Source: Labrys miyagiensis (GTDB taxonomy: Bacteria; Pseudomonadota; Alphaproteobacteria; Rhizobiales; Labraceae). Taken from it: a stretch of DNA of 64,000 bases. Position numbers and translations under genes: made by a program. The stretch covers positions 186,001 to 250,000 of the forward strand of contig NZ_BSPC01000005.1 in the NCBI RefSeq assembly GCF_030160835.1, in the 5' to 3' direction. Under the pieces are notes generated by a model that saw only the letters and a program-made list of their open reading frames with translations, had not been told where the DNA came from and made no database searches. Below, one piece after another: positions 1 to 8,837 of the stretch (within the stretch, counting starts at the first letter, position 1; the number at the start of each line of letters is the position of its first letter).

Positions 1-44
1 ATGGTGGGTAAGATCTCGGCCGGGAGAATTTCGAGAGGGGACAT
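1..44 (-). CDS. Start of a gene leaving the window, probable GNAT acetyltransferase (partial)
   Basis: Fourteen codons are visible, reading MSPLEILPAEILPT from an ATG at 44-42, with a GGAG ribosome site about seven bases upstream. The frame is open to the window edge. In Hyphomicrobiales a GNAT acetyltransferase gene commonly lies between rpmA and obgE, and this is the right place and strand for it, but fourteen residues cannot identify a family. The gene assignment is inference from neighbourhood. Confidence 0.45.
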   Translation of the reverse strand, partial: MSPLEILPAEILPT

Positions 45-175
45 GGGGCAGCTCCAGGCATGAAAAAGGGGCGATTGGATCTCTCCACCGCCCCCGCTGC
101 AACCTGAGTCCCATTTGGGGCATTTTCAGGTCCGCCGGGTCCAGTGGAGCCGGCGGAGCTGATGTCCCGCCGGGT

Positions 176-457
176 TTATTCTGCTGCTACTTTCATCGCG
201 GCCTCTGGGGCGGCGACATTGACGTAAATTCGGCCGTTGGCACGCGTGCGGAAGTCGACTCGGCCGTCACAAAGGGCGAAAAGGGTATGATCTTTGCCCA
301 TGCCGACATTCACGCCGGGGTGCCACTTCGTGCCGCGCTGGCGCACGATGATGTTGCCGGCAATCACTTCTTCCGAACCGAACTTCTTGACGCCCAAGCG
401 TTGGCCGCGCGAATCACGACCGTTGCGCGACGAACCGCCTGCCTTTTTGTGAGCCAT
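176..457 (-). CDS. rpmA: 50S ribosomal protein L27
   Basis: This 93-residue protein is a constituent of the large ribosomal subunit near the peptidyl transferase centre. The N-terminus [16 protein letters not shown] is the classic L27 signature, and the body ([27 protein letters not shown]) matches the family throughout. The length is normal for alphaproteobacteria. The protein starts with AHKK after Met, so there is no Firmicutes-type cleaved N-terminal extension. It lies 151 bases downstream of rplU on the same strand, the usual rplU-rpmA pair, and is probably cotranscribed with it. Confidence 0.97.
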   Translation of the reverse strand: MAHKKAGGSSRNGRDSRGQRLGVKKFGSEEVIAGNIIVRQRGTKWHPGVNVGMGKDHTLFALCDGRVDFRTRANGRIYVNVAAPEAAMKVAAE

Positions 458-608
458 GGCGATAACTCCTCGAATTCTGTCTACGCCGGTGCTGTGACGC
501 GGCGGTGAAATCCATCAATTCGGGCCGACAATGCCCGAAAACGGGCAGGGTGTCGACCCCATGAAACGAAATGCTGCCTGTTACGCCCCTTTCGGGCCGA
601 AACGGGAT

Positions 609-1253
609 TTACAGATCCTTGCCCGAAGCGAGCTCGGCCTGGTCGGCCTTGGCGCGCGGCGGCTTGCCGGCCAGAAGCTCCTTGGCCTGGGTGACCCACT
701 CTTCGCGGGTCGCGCGGCCTCGCAAAGCGAGTTCCTCGTCCCACTTGGCGACGTCCTCGTCGGTCCAGGCGGCGATCTCGTTCCAGCTGACGATGCCGGC
801 GGCCCGCAGCTTCTTTTCGATGGTCGGACCGATGCCCGAGATCAGCGAGAGGTTCGAGACATCGAGTTCGCCAGCCGGAAGGGCGGCGACAGCAACGGGA
901 GCTTCATCGGCCTTCGCAGCAGCCTTGGAGGGCTTGGCGCCGCCGGTGAGGATCTCGGAGATCCGTACCACGGTCTGGTGCTGGCGATGGCCGCGCTTGC
1001 GCTTGGAATTCTGGCGGCGGCGCTTCTTGAAAGCGATGACCTTGTCGTCGCGGTCATGCTCGACCACTTCGGCGGCAACCGAAGCGCCAGCAACCGTGGG
1101 GGTGCCGAAAGTCAGGCCGGCGTCACCGCCAACGGCCAGGATTTCCGGGAATACGATGACTTCTCCAACCTTGGCGTCGAGCTTCTCGACACGGAGAACG
1201 TCGTTCTGATTGACGCGGTATTGCTTACCGCCCGTCTTGATGACCGCGAACAT
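609..1253 (-). CDS. rplU: 50S ribosomal protein L21 with C-terminal helix-hairpin-helix extension
   Basis: Residues 1 to about 103 are canonical L21 ([14 protein letters not shown] at the start, [19 protein letters not shown] later), a 23S rRNA-binding protein of the large subunit. The protein is 214 residues, about twice the family length. After an Ala/Lys linker (about 104-130) the tail contains [18 protein letters not shown] and [11 protein letters not shown], a helix-hairpin-helix or helix-3-turn-helix fold seen in predicted DNA or RNA binding domains. This tail is known on L21 of Rhizobiales; its role is not established. The gene is first in the rplU-rpmA unit. Confidence 0.95.
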   Translation of the reverse strand: MFAVIKTGGKQYRVNQNDVLRVEKLDAKVGEVIVFPEILAVGGDAGLTFGTPTVAGASVAAEVVEHDRDDKVIAFKKRRRQNSKRKRGHRQHQTVVRISEILTGGAKPSKAAAKADEAPVAVAALPAGELDVSNLSLISGIGPTIEKKLRAAGIVSWNEIAAWTDEDVAKWDEELALRGRATREEWVTQAKELLAGKPPRAKADQAELASGKDL

Positions 1254-1702
1254 GTTTATCCTCGTTCGGACCCGGCATTCTGTTCGAGGCTCCTTGCGGA
1301 CATCCTGAACGGCCGGCTTTTCCAGGTCGTTGATATCTGCCGCCTCCGAGCATTGCGGGAGCAGCCACGAAAAAATGCACGCGGTCCGAGGGCCGCGCGC
1401 TGGGGTGGCTTATACAGCGATAAGCCGGAGAGTCAAGGAAAGTGCGGGAGATTTGGTGTGCCGGTCTTCGGGCCGGCACGGAATCGGAGCTTTGGCGGAG
1501 AGGGTGCCGTTCCCCTGCCGATCTGGAGATTGGCACACCAGTGTGGCGCGAGTTCGGTGTGCCGACCTCCAGGTCGGCAGGGAACCTCAGCGTCACCACA
1601 ATGGGCACCGTCTCCGTCCCGGTCCAAGAACCAGTACACCAACCGCGCGAATAATTTCTTGCCCTACGTGTTCTTCCCACATTCACCCAATGGAGAAACA
1701 CC
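1254..1702. other. Intergenic region: rplU upstream region and palindromic repeats
   Basis: These 449 bases separate the divergent rplU and the TPR gene. The half next to rplU (about 1254-1440) should hold its promoter and leader; I could not define boxes there. The half from 1456 to about 1640 is filled with copies of a palindromic element described separately. No convincing coding sequence is present; the open frames here are shadows with biased composition. Confidence 0.6.
1456..1585. repeat. Palindromic intergenic repeat, GTGTGCCGxxCTCCAGGTCGGC type, copy 1
   Basis: A unit begins GTGTGCCGGTCTTCGGGCCG at 1456 and ends with the inverted counterpart CCGATCTGGAGATTGGCACA near 1537. A second half-unit GTGTGCCGACCTCCAGGTCG follows at 1557. 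The same arms recur at 61434-61520, where they enclose about 46 bases. The arrangement of two facing arms resembles REP/BIME-type elements. No ORF lies inside. Confidence 0.75.
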
Positions 1703-2374
1703 ATGTCCCTGATGTCTTCGACGGTCCGCAAGGTGGCCGTCACAGCCCTAGCCTCAGCCTTCATGCTCACAGCCGGTGCGGTCTTCGCCTCCGGTGGAGG
1801 TGGTGGAGGTGGCGGTTCTGGAGGTGGTGGTTCGGGCGGGGGCTCAGGTGGCGGTGGTGGCATGGGCGGTGGTGGCATGGGCGGTGGCGGTGGAGCCGGT
1901 GGCGGCAATGGCGCCGCCATGAAGGGCAAGCCGATCACCGACATGACCACCTGCCCCAAGGGCCAGGTCTGGAGCACGAAGAAGAAGGCCTGTCTCAAGA
2001 TGAAGGCCGACGCCATGGATGACGACGACATGGCCAACTACGCCTGGGTGCTCGCCAAGGCTGACCGCTATGACGAATCGCTCGGGGTACTCGACCTCCT
2101 GCACGATCCCAACACCGCCAAGGCGCTGAACTATCGCGGCTTTGCCACTCGCAAGCTCGGCCGCACCGACGAGGGTATCGGCTATTATCTCAAGTCCGTC
2201 CAGGCCGATCCGCACTATGCGCAAGTCCGCGAATATCTGGGTGAAGCCTATGTGATCAAGGGCCGGCTCGATCTCGCCAAAGAACAGCTCAACACCATCC
2301 AGACGATCTGCGGCACGGACTGCGAGGAATATGAAGACCTGCATGAAGCCATCGAGAAGGGTAGCAGCATCTGA
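1703..2374 (+). CDS. Exported glycine-rich protein with TPR repeats
   Basis: The 223-residue product starts with a Sec signal peptide (VAVTALASAFMLTAGAVFAS, cleavage near residue 29). Residues 30-72 are almost pure glycine with a few Ser and Met, a low-complexity linker. A short CPKGQVW...KKKACL segment follows with two cysteines. From about residue 107 to the end there are TPR-like helices (YAWVLAKADRYDESLGVLDLL, GIGYYLKSVQADPHY, VKEYLGEAYV-like), suggesting a periplasmic protein-interaction module. ATG 1703 is chosen because it begins the signal peptide and is preceded by a GGAGAAA ribosome site. The specific function is unknown. Confidence 0.85.
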   Translation: MSLMSSTVRKVAVTALASAFMLTAGAVFASGGGGGGGGSGGGGSGGGSGGGGGMGGGGMGGGGGAGGGNGAAMKGKPITDMTTCPKGQVWSTKKKACLKMKADAMDDDDMANYAWVLAKADRYDESLGVLDLLHDPNTAKALNYRGFATRKLGRTDEGIGYYLKSVQADPHYAQVREYLGEAYVIKGRLDLAKEQLNTIQTICGTDCEEYEDLHEAIEKGSSI

Positions 2375-2421
2375 AGTCTCCGGCCGCTGTTCCGCAGTGC
2401 ACTGCCAGCGCAGCATCGGCT

Positions 2422-2525
2422 TAGAGCAAAGCGCGTTTAAGCGTAAACGCTGCTTTGCTCTAACTCTCTGTTTCGATGCGTCTTTGCGATCCTTGCCGAT
2501 TCCGGCAAATCGCAAAACGCTTTAG
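2422..2525 (+). repeat. Family-1 intergenic repeat, copy A
   Basis: A unit of about 104 bases made of two hairpins. The first has perfect arms AGAGCAAAGC and GCTTTGCTCT around an inner GCGTTTA/TAAACGC stem; the second pairs GCGTCTTTGCGAT with ATCGCAAAACGC. The unit begins TAGAGC and ends CGCTTTAG. Four more copies occur in the window (29933-30036, 42744-42847, and inverted at 53661-53757 and 60620-60723). It lies 47 bases after the TPR gene. Confidence 0.9.
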
Positions 2526-2530
2526 CAAAG

Positions 2531-2563
2531 TAAGGGGTCCGTCCCGACAACGGACCCCTGCGG
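2531..2563. terminator. Strong GC-rich hairpin after the TPR gene, possible terminator
   Basis: AGGGGTCCGT and ACGGACCCCT are perfect 10-base arms around a short loop. It lies between the ends of the convergent TPR gene and amidase gene. There is no clean T-run on either side, so intrinsic termination is plausible but not shown. Confidence 0.45.
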
Positions 2564-2609
2564 GTGAGGCCCTCCCGGTTTTCGTCGCGGTAGCCGGCGG
2601 GGCCTCACC

Positions 2610-4058
2610 TCATTCCACGCAGTGTTTCGGCCTGCGCTGGATCCAGGGACGGGCCTCCTCGATATGGGCAGCCAGGCGCAGGAGCGTGGCTTCGTCGCCA
2701 TAGCGGCCGACAAGTTGCACGCCTACCGGCACGTCGTCATCGGTCCAGGCCGCGGGCAGCGAGATCGCCGGTAGGCCCGAGATATTGAAAGCGAACATGA
2801 AGGCGGCGTCGGTCCAGCGGGCGATATAGGCGTCGAAGTCCGGCTCGTTCATGTCCCAGTAGCCGACCGGCCGCGGCAATTGCGTCAGCGTCGGCGTCAG
2901 GAAGGCGTCGAAGGGCGCAAGCTCGGTCGCGATGGCGCGGTTCGCCCGGCGGATGCCATCGACGGCAGCGCTGAAGGTTGTCGCCGATTGCGAGTGGCCG
3001 CGCTGGTACTGGGCCCAGTTGAAAGCCACGATGTCATCCTGACGCAGGGCCCGTCCTGCCCAGTCGGCTTGCGCGTCCAGATCGCGCGCGATCTCCACCG
3101 AATTGACCTGATTATAGTCGATCCAGGCCTTTTCCAGGTCGGTCGTGAAGGCGTGTTCCTCGAGATTGTGGCCGAAGGCTTCGAGCAGCGCCACGGTATC
3201 CTTCAATGCCGCAACGACCTCCGGCGCAAAGGCCGGTCCCCAGGGCGGGGTGAGCGTATAGCCGATGCTGAGCAAGCGTGGCCTGTCGGCGAGACCGGCA
3301 AGCCAGGATGTGTCCGGCGTCGGCGGGATGTAGGGATCGCCCGGCAAAGTACCGGCGGTGGCATCGAGGAAGGCCGCGCTGTCGCGGACTGTGCGGGTGA
3401 CCGCGAAGAAATAGACGCTGCCGAACCAGATGTCGGCCTCGGGCGGCCCATAGGTGATGCGCCCGCGCGAGGGTTTCAGGCCGACAAGACCGCAGCAGGA
3501 GGCGGGCACGCGGATCGAACCGCCGCCGTCGCTGGCTTCGGCCAGCGGCACCATGCGCGCGGCGACTGCCGCAGCCGATCCGCCGCTGGAGCCGCCGGGT
3601 GTGACCGCCTCGTTCCAGGGGTTGAGCGTGAGACCGTAGAGCCTGGGCTCGGTGGCGATGCACCAGCCATTCTCCGGCACGTTGGAGCGCCCCAGCGGAA
3701 TGAGGCCGGCGGCCCGCATGCGGCGGGCCATCTCGGAATCAGTATCGCAGACGAAATCCTCGCGAAAACCGATGCTGCCGGTGAGCCGCGTGCCCTTCCA
3801 GTGGGAGCCGATATTCTTGAGGAGAAAGGGAACGCCGGCGAAAGGTCCGTCGGGTTTCATTTCCGCGGCCATGGCGCGGGCCATCTCGAAATGCCGGATC
3901 ACCACGGCATTGAGGCGAGGATCGAGCGTCTCGATGGCGGCGATGGCGATGTCTACCAGCTCGGCAGGCGAGATCTCGCCTTTCTTCACGAGGTCGGCGA
4001 GGGCGAGGGCGTCGCTATGGCTGTAGAGGCGCAGGAGATCAGGCGTGACGGAGGACAT
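2610..4058 (-). CDS. Amidase (amidase signature family, NylA/GatA-like)
   Basis: This 482-residue enzyme has the Ser-cisSer-Lys triad of the amidase signature family: Lys81 in PFLLKNIG, Ser157 in the glycine-rich [11 protein letters not shown] stretch, and the nucleophile Ser181 in [11 protein letters not shown]. The wording of these motifs is closest to 6-aminohexanoate cyclic-dimer hydrolase-type amidases rather than GatA, and no gatB or gatC lies nearby. It would hydrolyse a small amide or lactam in the cytoplasm; there is no signal peptide. The gene stands alone, convergent with the TPR gene. Substrate cannot be told from sequence. Confidence 0.88.
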   Translation of the reverse strand: MSSVTPDLLRLYSHSDALALADLVKKGEISPAELVDIAIAAIETLDPRLNAVVIRHFEMARAMAAEMKPDGPFAGVPFLLKNIGSHWKGTRLTGSIGFREDFVCDTDSEMARRMRAAGLIPLGRSNVPENGWCIATEPRLYGLTLNPWNEAVTPGGSSGGSAAAVAARMVPLAEASDGGGSIRVPASCCGLVGLKPSRGRITYGPPEADIWFGSVYFFAVTRTVRDSAAFLDATAGTLPGDPYIPPTPDTSWLAGLADRPRLLSIGYTLTPPWGPAFAPEVVAALKDTVALLEAFGHNLEEHAFTTDLEKAWIDYNQVNSVEIARDLDAQADWAGRALRQDDIVAFNWAQYQRGHSQSATTFSAAVDGIRRANRAIATELAPFDAFLTPTLTQLPRPVGYWDMNEPDFDAYIARWTDAAFMFAFNISGLPAISLPAAWTDDDVPVGVQLVGRYGDEATLLRLAAHIEEARPWIQRRPKHCVE

Positions 4059-4195
4059 GGACAGGCATCCGCAATTCGTGCGGCGCCATATCAGCCCGGA
4101 ACGGCGTCATTTGTCCAACAATTATGCGTGAACGACGGAGCGCTGTCTCACCGAAATCCGCAGCACTTTCATCAAGGGATAACGCGCGCCCACGA

Positions 4196-4221
4196 CAAAA
4201 AACCCGGCCTTCTCGGCCAGG
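4196..4221 (-). terminator. Intrinsic terminator of the 83-residue gene
   Basis: Read on the minus strand, CCTGGCC and GGCCGGG (one G-U pair) close a GAGAA loop and are followed directly by six Ts. It starts 26 bases after the stop of the small gene at 4248-4499 and supports that gene being real. Confidence 0.8.
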
Positions 4222-4247
4222 TAACCAGCCTCTTCTGTCCGATCCGC

Positions 4248-4499
4248 TTACGACCTCGTGCGCTTCAGGAGCTGCGAATAGGCGCGGTGCGACAGCATGA
4301 TGGTATCGAGATCACCATGGTCGCACAGATGCGAGACGATGTCCTTCAGCGCGGCTTCATAGGCCTTGCGCTGGCTCGCATCGGTCACGCGATGGGACTC
4401 CTGAAACTTGTGCCAAGCCAGATTATAGGCGCAGTCCCGCACCGCATGCTTGGCTGGGTAGTTCGGATTGGTGGGCCACTGATAGGAATGAAGCGACAT
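4248..4499 (-). CDS. Small conserved-looking hypothetical protein, 83 aa
   Basis: The product is soluble, begins MSLHSYQWPTNPNYPAKHAV and is rich in His, Tyr and Trp, with helix-forming stretches (DASQRKAYEAALKDIVSHL). I do not recognise a family. Support for a real gene comes from the intrinsic terminator immediately downstream, base composition like neighbours and isolation from larger overlapping genes on the same strand. It is divergent from the 80-residue gene at 4801. Confidence 0.6.
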   Translation of the reverse strand: MSLHSYQWPTNPNYPAKHAVRDCAYNLAWHKFQESHRVTDASQRKAYEAALKDIVSHLCDHGDLDTIMLSHRAYSQLLKRTRS

Positions 4500-4800
4500 A
4501 GCCTGCCTCGCAGGGAACGATCGGTTGGATGGCGCATCGACACATCACGATATGTAACAGATTGTAAACCATTGTGAACTGGAAAGCCACGGTGATTGTC
4601 GGTGTGTGACATCAACGCTTCGCTTGTGGATAACGACCTTGCGACAAAGCGGCGCAGGCACTCATCCAGCACACATTTCAGGGCCCTCGCGCCTCAGATC
4701 CGCCGAATGAGAGTCGCAGTTTCTCCACCCTTCGTACCATTGGCGGATGCTGCTCCGCCCAAATAAGCAATAAAGCAAGACAAAGCTGTGGGAGATGTCC
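4500..4800. other. Divergent intergenic region without genes
   Basis: About 300 bases of relatively AT-rich sequence between two small divergent genes, presumably holding both promoters. One perfect DnaA-box-like nonamer (TGTGGATAA, 4625-4633) is present but isolated. I see nothing else. Confidence 0.5.
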
Positions 4801-5043
4801 ATGACCGAGATGACGGACCTGACCAGCTGGTGCTTCAGCGAGCGGGAAAGGCTGCATGAAAGGCTCGACGCCCTCAAGGATGGCCGTTTCTGCGTCAAGG
4901 AGCGCCTGGGCACCGATTGGACCGACATGACGATCGAAGCGATCGATGAGATCGAGCATTCGATCGAAGCTCTCGACCATCTGCTCATGCGCTATGGCCG
5001 TGGCTATTACGATAATAGCCATCACCCCATGCACACGATGTAA
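4801..5043 (+). CDS. Small helical hypothetical protein, 80 aa
   Basis: The protein starts MTEMTDLTSWCFSERERL and contains a long amphipathic helix (ERLHERLDALKDGRF, IDEIEHSIEALDHLLMRYG) likely to form a coiled coil, ending in a His/Met tail (NSHHPMHTM) that could bind metal. An upstream ATG at 4795 is in frame, but the GGGAG ribosome site at 4790-4794 is spaced correctly for 4801, so I chose the latter. I do not recognise the family; function unknown. Confidence 0.65.
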   Translation: MTEMTDLTSWCFSERERLHERLDALKDGRFCVKERLGTDWTDMTIEAIDEIEHSIEALDHLLMRYGRGYYDNSHHPMHTM

Positions 5044-5225
5044 CGCGTTCGGAGTGGCGGTCGGTGACCGCCGCCCCACATCTGGCGCGTATCAGCCGGC
5101 CAAGTTCCGATGCACCCGGCGGTCGCGCCTTCTCTTTCGTGCGGAAAACGCGATAGAACCGGTGCGGCGTTCGAAAGCGGACGGGCGGTGTAGCAAGGCC
5201 CGTCCGGCGTGCAAGGGTGGAAGCA

Positions 5226-6905
5226 ATGCCGCGTGACGGGTCGGGTGAGAGGGAGCCTTTCGATTTCATCATCGTCGGCGCCGGCACGGCTGGCTGTCTC
5301 CTTGCCAACCGCCTCAGCGGCAATCCCGCCAGGCGCGTGCTGCTGCTAGAAGCCGGCCCTCGCGATACCTATCCCTGGATTCACATTCCGGTCGGCTATC
5401 TCTATTGCATCGGCAATCCGCGCACCGACTGGCTCTATCAGACCGAGGCCGAGCCCGGGCTGAACGGGCGCCGCCTGCGCTACCCGCGCGGCAAGACGCT
5501 GGGCGGCTGCTCCTCCATCAACGGCATGATCTATATGCGCGGCCAGGCCCGCGACTATGACGGCTGGGCCGCCGAAACCGGCGAAGATGCCTGGAGCTGG
5601 GCCAATTGCCTGCCCGACTTCAAGGCGCATGAGGACCACTACCGCCTCGACGATGGCGCCGACCCGCCGACCGGCGACAACAGCCGCTTCTCGGACTTGC
5701 ATGGCCATGGCGGCGAATGGCGCATCGAGAAGCAGCGCCTGAAATGGGACATCTTGGAATCCTTCGCCGAGGCGGCGGTGCAGGCCGGCGTGCCGCGCTC
5801 GGCCGATTTCAACACCGGCGACAATGAGGGCGTCGGCTATTTCGAGGTGAACCAGCGCTCGGGCTGGCGCTGGAGCACCTCCAAGGCCTTCCTGCGTCCC
5901 ATCCGCGAGCGCACCAATCTGAACGTGTGGACGCAGGCTCAGGTCGAGCGTCTGCTTTTTGTCAGCGGGGAGGACGGTCGGCCGCGCTGCAACGGCTTGC
6001 GGCTGCTCCGGGATGGAGAAGCGATCGAGGTGATGGCGCGGCGCGAGGTGATCCTCTGCGCCGGAGCCATCGGCTCGCCGCAGATCCTGCAGCTCTCCGG
6101 CGTCGGCCCGGCGCCGCTCCTGACGGCAAACGGCATCGATGTCGTTCATGAGCTGCCGGGTGTCGGCGAAAACCTTCAGGACCATCTGCAGATCCGCGCC
6201 GTGTTCAAGATCGACGGCGCGCGCACGCTCAACACCCTGGCGGGCAACGTCGTCGGCAAGGCGCGCATCGGCCTCGAATATCTGCTCCGGCGCAGCGGGC
6301 CGATGAGCATGGCGCCCTCCCAGCTCGGCGCCTTCACGCGTTCAGATCCCGGCCTCAGCCACCCCAATCTCGAATATCACGTGCAGCCGCTGAGCCTGGA
6401 GGCGTTCGGCGAGCCCTTGCATGCCTTTCCGGCCTTCACTGCCAGCGTCTGCAACCTCAACCCTACCAGCCGCGGCAGCGTGCGCATCCGCTCGAACCAG
6501 GCCGGGGACGCTCCGGCGATCGCACCGAACTATCTGAGCACGGAGGAAGACCGCAAGGTCGCCGCCGACAGCTTGCGTCAGGTGCGCGCCATCGTCGGCC
6601 AGCCGGCGCTCGCCCGTTACCGGCCGGTGGAGTGGAAGCCGGGCGCCGCGTTCCAGAGCGACGAGGAGCTGACGAGGCTGGCCGGCGACATCGCCAGCAC
6701 CATCTTCCATCCGGTCGGCACCACGAGGATGGGAAGGGCCGATGACGCCCTGGCGGTGGTCGATCCGCATCTGCGCGTGCGGGGTGTAGCGGGCCTGCGC
6801 GTGGTCGATGCCGGCGTGATGCCCGCGATCACCAGCGGCAACACCAATTCGCCGACCTTGATGATTGCCGAAAAGACGGCCGGCTGGATCGCGCGAGGAG
6901 AATGA
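5226..6905 (+). CDS. GMC family FAD-dependent oxidoreductase (choline/alcohol dehydrogenase type)
   Basis: This enzyme of about 559 residues oxidises an alcohol with FAD. The N-terminal Rossmann motif is DFIIVGAGTAGCLLANRL; the GMC signature follows in RGKTLGGCSSINGMIYMRG; the C-terminus carries the catalytic His in FHPVGTTRMG and the Asn of SGNTNSPTLMIAEK. There is no signal peptide, so it is cytoplasmic. The GTG at 5217 is in frame, but ATG 5226 has the better spaced AAGG site. It has no betaine aldehyde dehydrogenase neighbour, so a general alcohol dehydrogenase is as likely as choline dehydrogenase. Downstream lies an inverted-repeat element. Confidence 0.9.
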   Translation: MPRDGSGEREPFDFIIVGAGTAGCLLANRLSGNPARRVLLLEAGPRDTYPWIHIPVGYLYCIGNPRTDWLYQTEAEPGLNGRRLRYPRGKTLGGCSSINGMIYMRGQARDYDGWAAETGEDAWSWANCLPDFKAHEDHYRLDDGADPPTGDNSRFSDLHGHGGEWRIEKQRLKWDILESFAEAAVQAGVPRSADFNTGDNEGVGYFEVNQRSGWRWSTSKAFLRPIRERTNLNVWTQAQVERLLFVSGEDGRPRCNGLRLLRDGEAIEVMARREVILCAGAIGSPQILQLSGVGPAPLLTANGIDVVHELPGVGENLQDHLQIRAVFKIDGARTLNTLAGNVVGKARIGLEYLLRRSGPMSMAPSQLGAFTRSDPGLSHPNLEYHVQPLSLEAFGEPLHAFPAFTASVCNLNPTSRGSVRIRSNQAGDAPAIAPNYLSTEEDRKVAADSLRQVRAIVGQPALARYRPVEWKPGAAFQSDEELTRLAGDIASTIFHPVGTTRMGRADDALAVVDPHLRVRGVAGLRVVDAGVMPAITSGNTNSPTLMIAEKTAGWIARGE

Positions 6906-6909
6906 GGCG

Positions 6910-7212
6910 CGGTTGGGCGAGATGAGGCTTGTGAGAAGAGGTGCGCCTTCGAAGTCCCCTCGCCCCGTTCTTACGGGGAGAGGATGGAGGTGAGGGGCGG
7001 CGCAGGCTTCTGTGAGTAGCACCGAGAGAAGAACGCGAACGGCCGAGCTGGCGCTCGTATGTCGGGCTTGCTGTTGATTCCAGTTCCAGTTCGTAAACTT
7101 CATACTGCCGACGTCGCGCTGCCCCTCACCTCTATCCTCTCCCCGCAAGAGCGGGGCGAGGGGGCGCAAGCGGCTCACCCCATTTTTCACAGCCTCATCT
7201 CGCCCAGCCGAC
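6910..7212. repeat. Large inverted-repeat element, empty copy
   Basis: Left arm (about 6910-7005) begins CGGTTGGGCGAGATGAGG and contains CCCTCGCCCCGTTCTTACGG and GGTGAGGGG; the right arm (about 7112-7212) contains the inverted counterparts CCCCTCACCTCTATCCTCTC and ends CCTCATCTCGCCCAGCCG. About 105 bases of unrelated sequence lie between. The same arms at 44582-45163 enclose a DUF559 gene, so this is an empty or emptied version. No coding sequence is present here. Confidence 0.85.
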
Positions 7213-7293
7213 GCAAGGCCTCGGCATTGGGACCATCATCCGGGATCAAAGCCCCTCTTCATGCGTTCTCTCCCAAACTTCAGGGAGGCCATC

Positions 7294-8814
7294 ATGAGTA
7301 AGGACGAGAAACCGGCGGGGCCGGACTTTACGCGTGGCGTTTTGGCGAGCGACATCAAGGAAGGCGCCATGCTGCTCGGCCATGTCGGCGACAAGCCTGT
7401 ACTGCTGGCCCGCAGCGACGGTGCGCTCTATGCCATCGGCGCCGAATGCAGCCACTATCATGGACCTCTCGCCGAAGGGCTGCTGGCCGAGGGCAAGGTG
7501 CATTGTCCCTGGCATCACGCCTGCTTCGATCTCAGGACAGGTGAGGCACTGGCAGCGCCGGCCATCGACCCGGTGGCCTGCTGGCTGGTGGAGGAGAAGG
7601 GCGGCAAGGCCTTTGTCCGGCAGGAAAAGGAGGCCGTCGCCTCGGCGGGACATCCCCGGCAACAGGCCAAGCGCGTGGTGATCGTCGGCGGTGGCGCGGC
7701 CGGGTTCGCCACGGCGGAATTGCTGCGCCGCGAGGGCTTCGAGGGTGAGGTTACGCTCCTCAGCGCGGATGCTGATCCGCCCTATGACCGGCCGAACTGC
7801 TCCAAGGACTACCTCGCCGGCCAGGCACCCAAGAATTGGATGCCACTGCGCGACGAGGCCTTCTACAAGGACGCAAACATCGACCTGCGGCTCAAGACGG
7901 AAGTGGCGGGTTTCGATCCGAAGTCGCGGACAGTGGTGCTCGCCGATGGCGTCACGCTCGCTTACGACATCCTGGTCCTCGCCACCGGCGCGGAGCCGCA
8001 GCGCCCTGCGATCGAGGGGCTGGAAGGGGCTGATGTCCACACGCTGCGCAGCCTCGATGATGCCGAGGCGATCATCGCGGCTGCCGCGAAGGCAAAACGC
8101 GTGGCCATCATCGGCGCCAGCTTCATCGGCCTCGAGGTCGCGGCCTCGCTGAAGCAGCGCGGGCTCGACGTGCATGTGGTGGCGCCGGAACCAGTGCCGC
8201 TCGAAAAGGTGATGGGCGCGGAGATCGGCGCCTGGGTGCAGAAGGTACATGAGAAGAAAGGCGTCGTCTTCCATCTCGGCCGCGAGGTCACGGGCTTTTC
8301 AGGTGGCACGCTCCACCTGGACAAGGGCAAGCTCGCGGATATCGATTTCGTCGTGCTGGGGGTCGGCGTCAAACCGCGCACGGAGCTCGCCGAGGCGGCG
8401 GGACTGAAGGTCGACAACGGAGTGGTGACCGACGACCACCTCAGAACCTCCGCGGACGGCGTCTACGCCGCCGGCGACATCGCCCGCTATCCCGATCCGG
8501 TCTCGGGCAAGCCGATCCGGGTCGAGCACTGGGTGCATGCCGAGCGCCAGGGCCAGTATCTGGCTCGGCTGATCATGGGGGAGGATGGACCCTTCCATGA
8601 CCCACCCTATTTCTGGTCGAGCCACTACGACAAGATGATCAGCTATACCGGCCACGCCAAGGGCAGCGATCCGCACAAGGTCGCAGGCTCGGTGAAGAAG
8701 GAAGACGCCGCCATACGCTTCCAGGAGGGGGGCCGGCTGGTGGCCGTTGCCACGATCGGCCGCGATCTCGACAATCTGAAGGCCGAGCAGACGCTGGAGC
8801 ATGGCGGGCGATAG
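7294..8814 (+). CDS. Rieske-domain FAD/NAD(P)H oxidoreductase (AIFM3-like)
   Basis: A 506-residue fusion. Residues about 12-110 are a Rieske domain with ligands Cys52-x-His54 (ECSHYHG) and Cys71-x2-His74 (HCPWHHACF) for a [2Fe-2S] cluster. From about 128 a pyridine-nucleotide disulfide oxidoreductase fold follows (VVIVGGGAAGFATAELLRRE; second dinucleotide motif VAIIGASFIGLEVAASL; FAD motif GVYAAGDIA), ending in a reductase C-terminal domain. It resembles ferredoxin reductases of ring-hydroxylating systems and AIFM3. ATG 7294 follows an AGGGAGG site; ATG 7261 lacks one. No oxygenase lies nearby, so the electron acceptor is unknown. Confidence 0.92.
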   Translation: MSKDEKPAGPDFTRGVLASDIKEGAMLLGHVGDKPVLLARSDGALYAIGAECSHYHGPLAEGLLAEGKVHCPWHHACFDLRTGEALAAPAIDPVACWLVEEKGGKAFVRQEKEAVASAGHPRQQAKRVVIVGGGAAGFATAELLRREGFEGEVTLLSADADPPYDRPNCSKDYLAGQAPKNWMPLRDEAFYKDANIDLRLKTEVAGFDPKSRTVVLADGVTLAYDILVLATGAEPQRPAIEGLEGADVHTLRSLDDAEAIIAAAAKAKRVAIIGASFIGLEVAASLKQRGLDVHVVAPEPVPLEKVMGAEIGAWVQKVHEKKGVVFHLGREVTGFSGGTLHLDKGKLADIDFVVLGVGVKPRTELAEAAGLKVDNGVVTDDHLRTSADGVYAAGDIARYPDPVSGKPIRVEHWVHAERQGQYLARLIMGEDGPFHDPPYFWSSHYDKMISYTGHAKGSDPHKVAGSVKKEDAAIRFQEGGRLVAVATIGRDLDNLKAEQTLEHGGR

Positions 8815-8837
8815 GGCTTCATAGGGGCGCGACCAAA

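Noticed and set aside
531-1712. Long plus-strand open frame opposite rplU
   Set aside because: It is antisense to an unambiguous ribosomal protein gene and has no recognisable domain; a GC-rich shadow frame.
2880-4577. 565-codon plus-strand frame opposite the amidase
   Set aside because: The amidase triad is intact on the minus strand; the opposite frame is rich in Arg/Gly/His and has no motif.
4625-4633. Perfect DnaA-box nonamer TGTGGATAA
   Set aside because: A single box without neighbours, AT-rich unwinding region or dnaA/parAB genes; expected by chance at this length.
4795-4800. Earlier ATG for the small helical protein
   Set aside because: The GGGAG site directly abuts this ATG, leaving no spacing; 4801 fits better.
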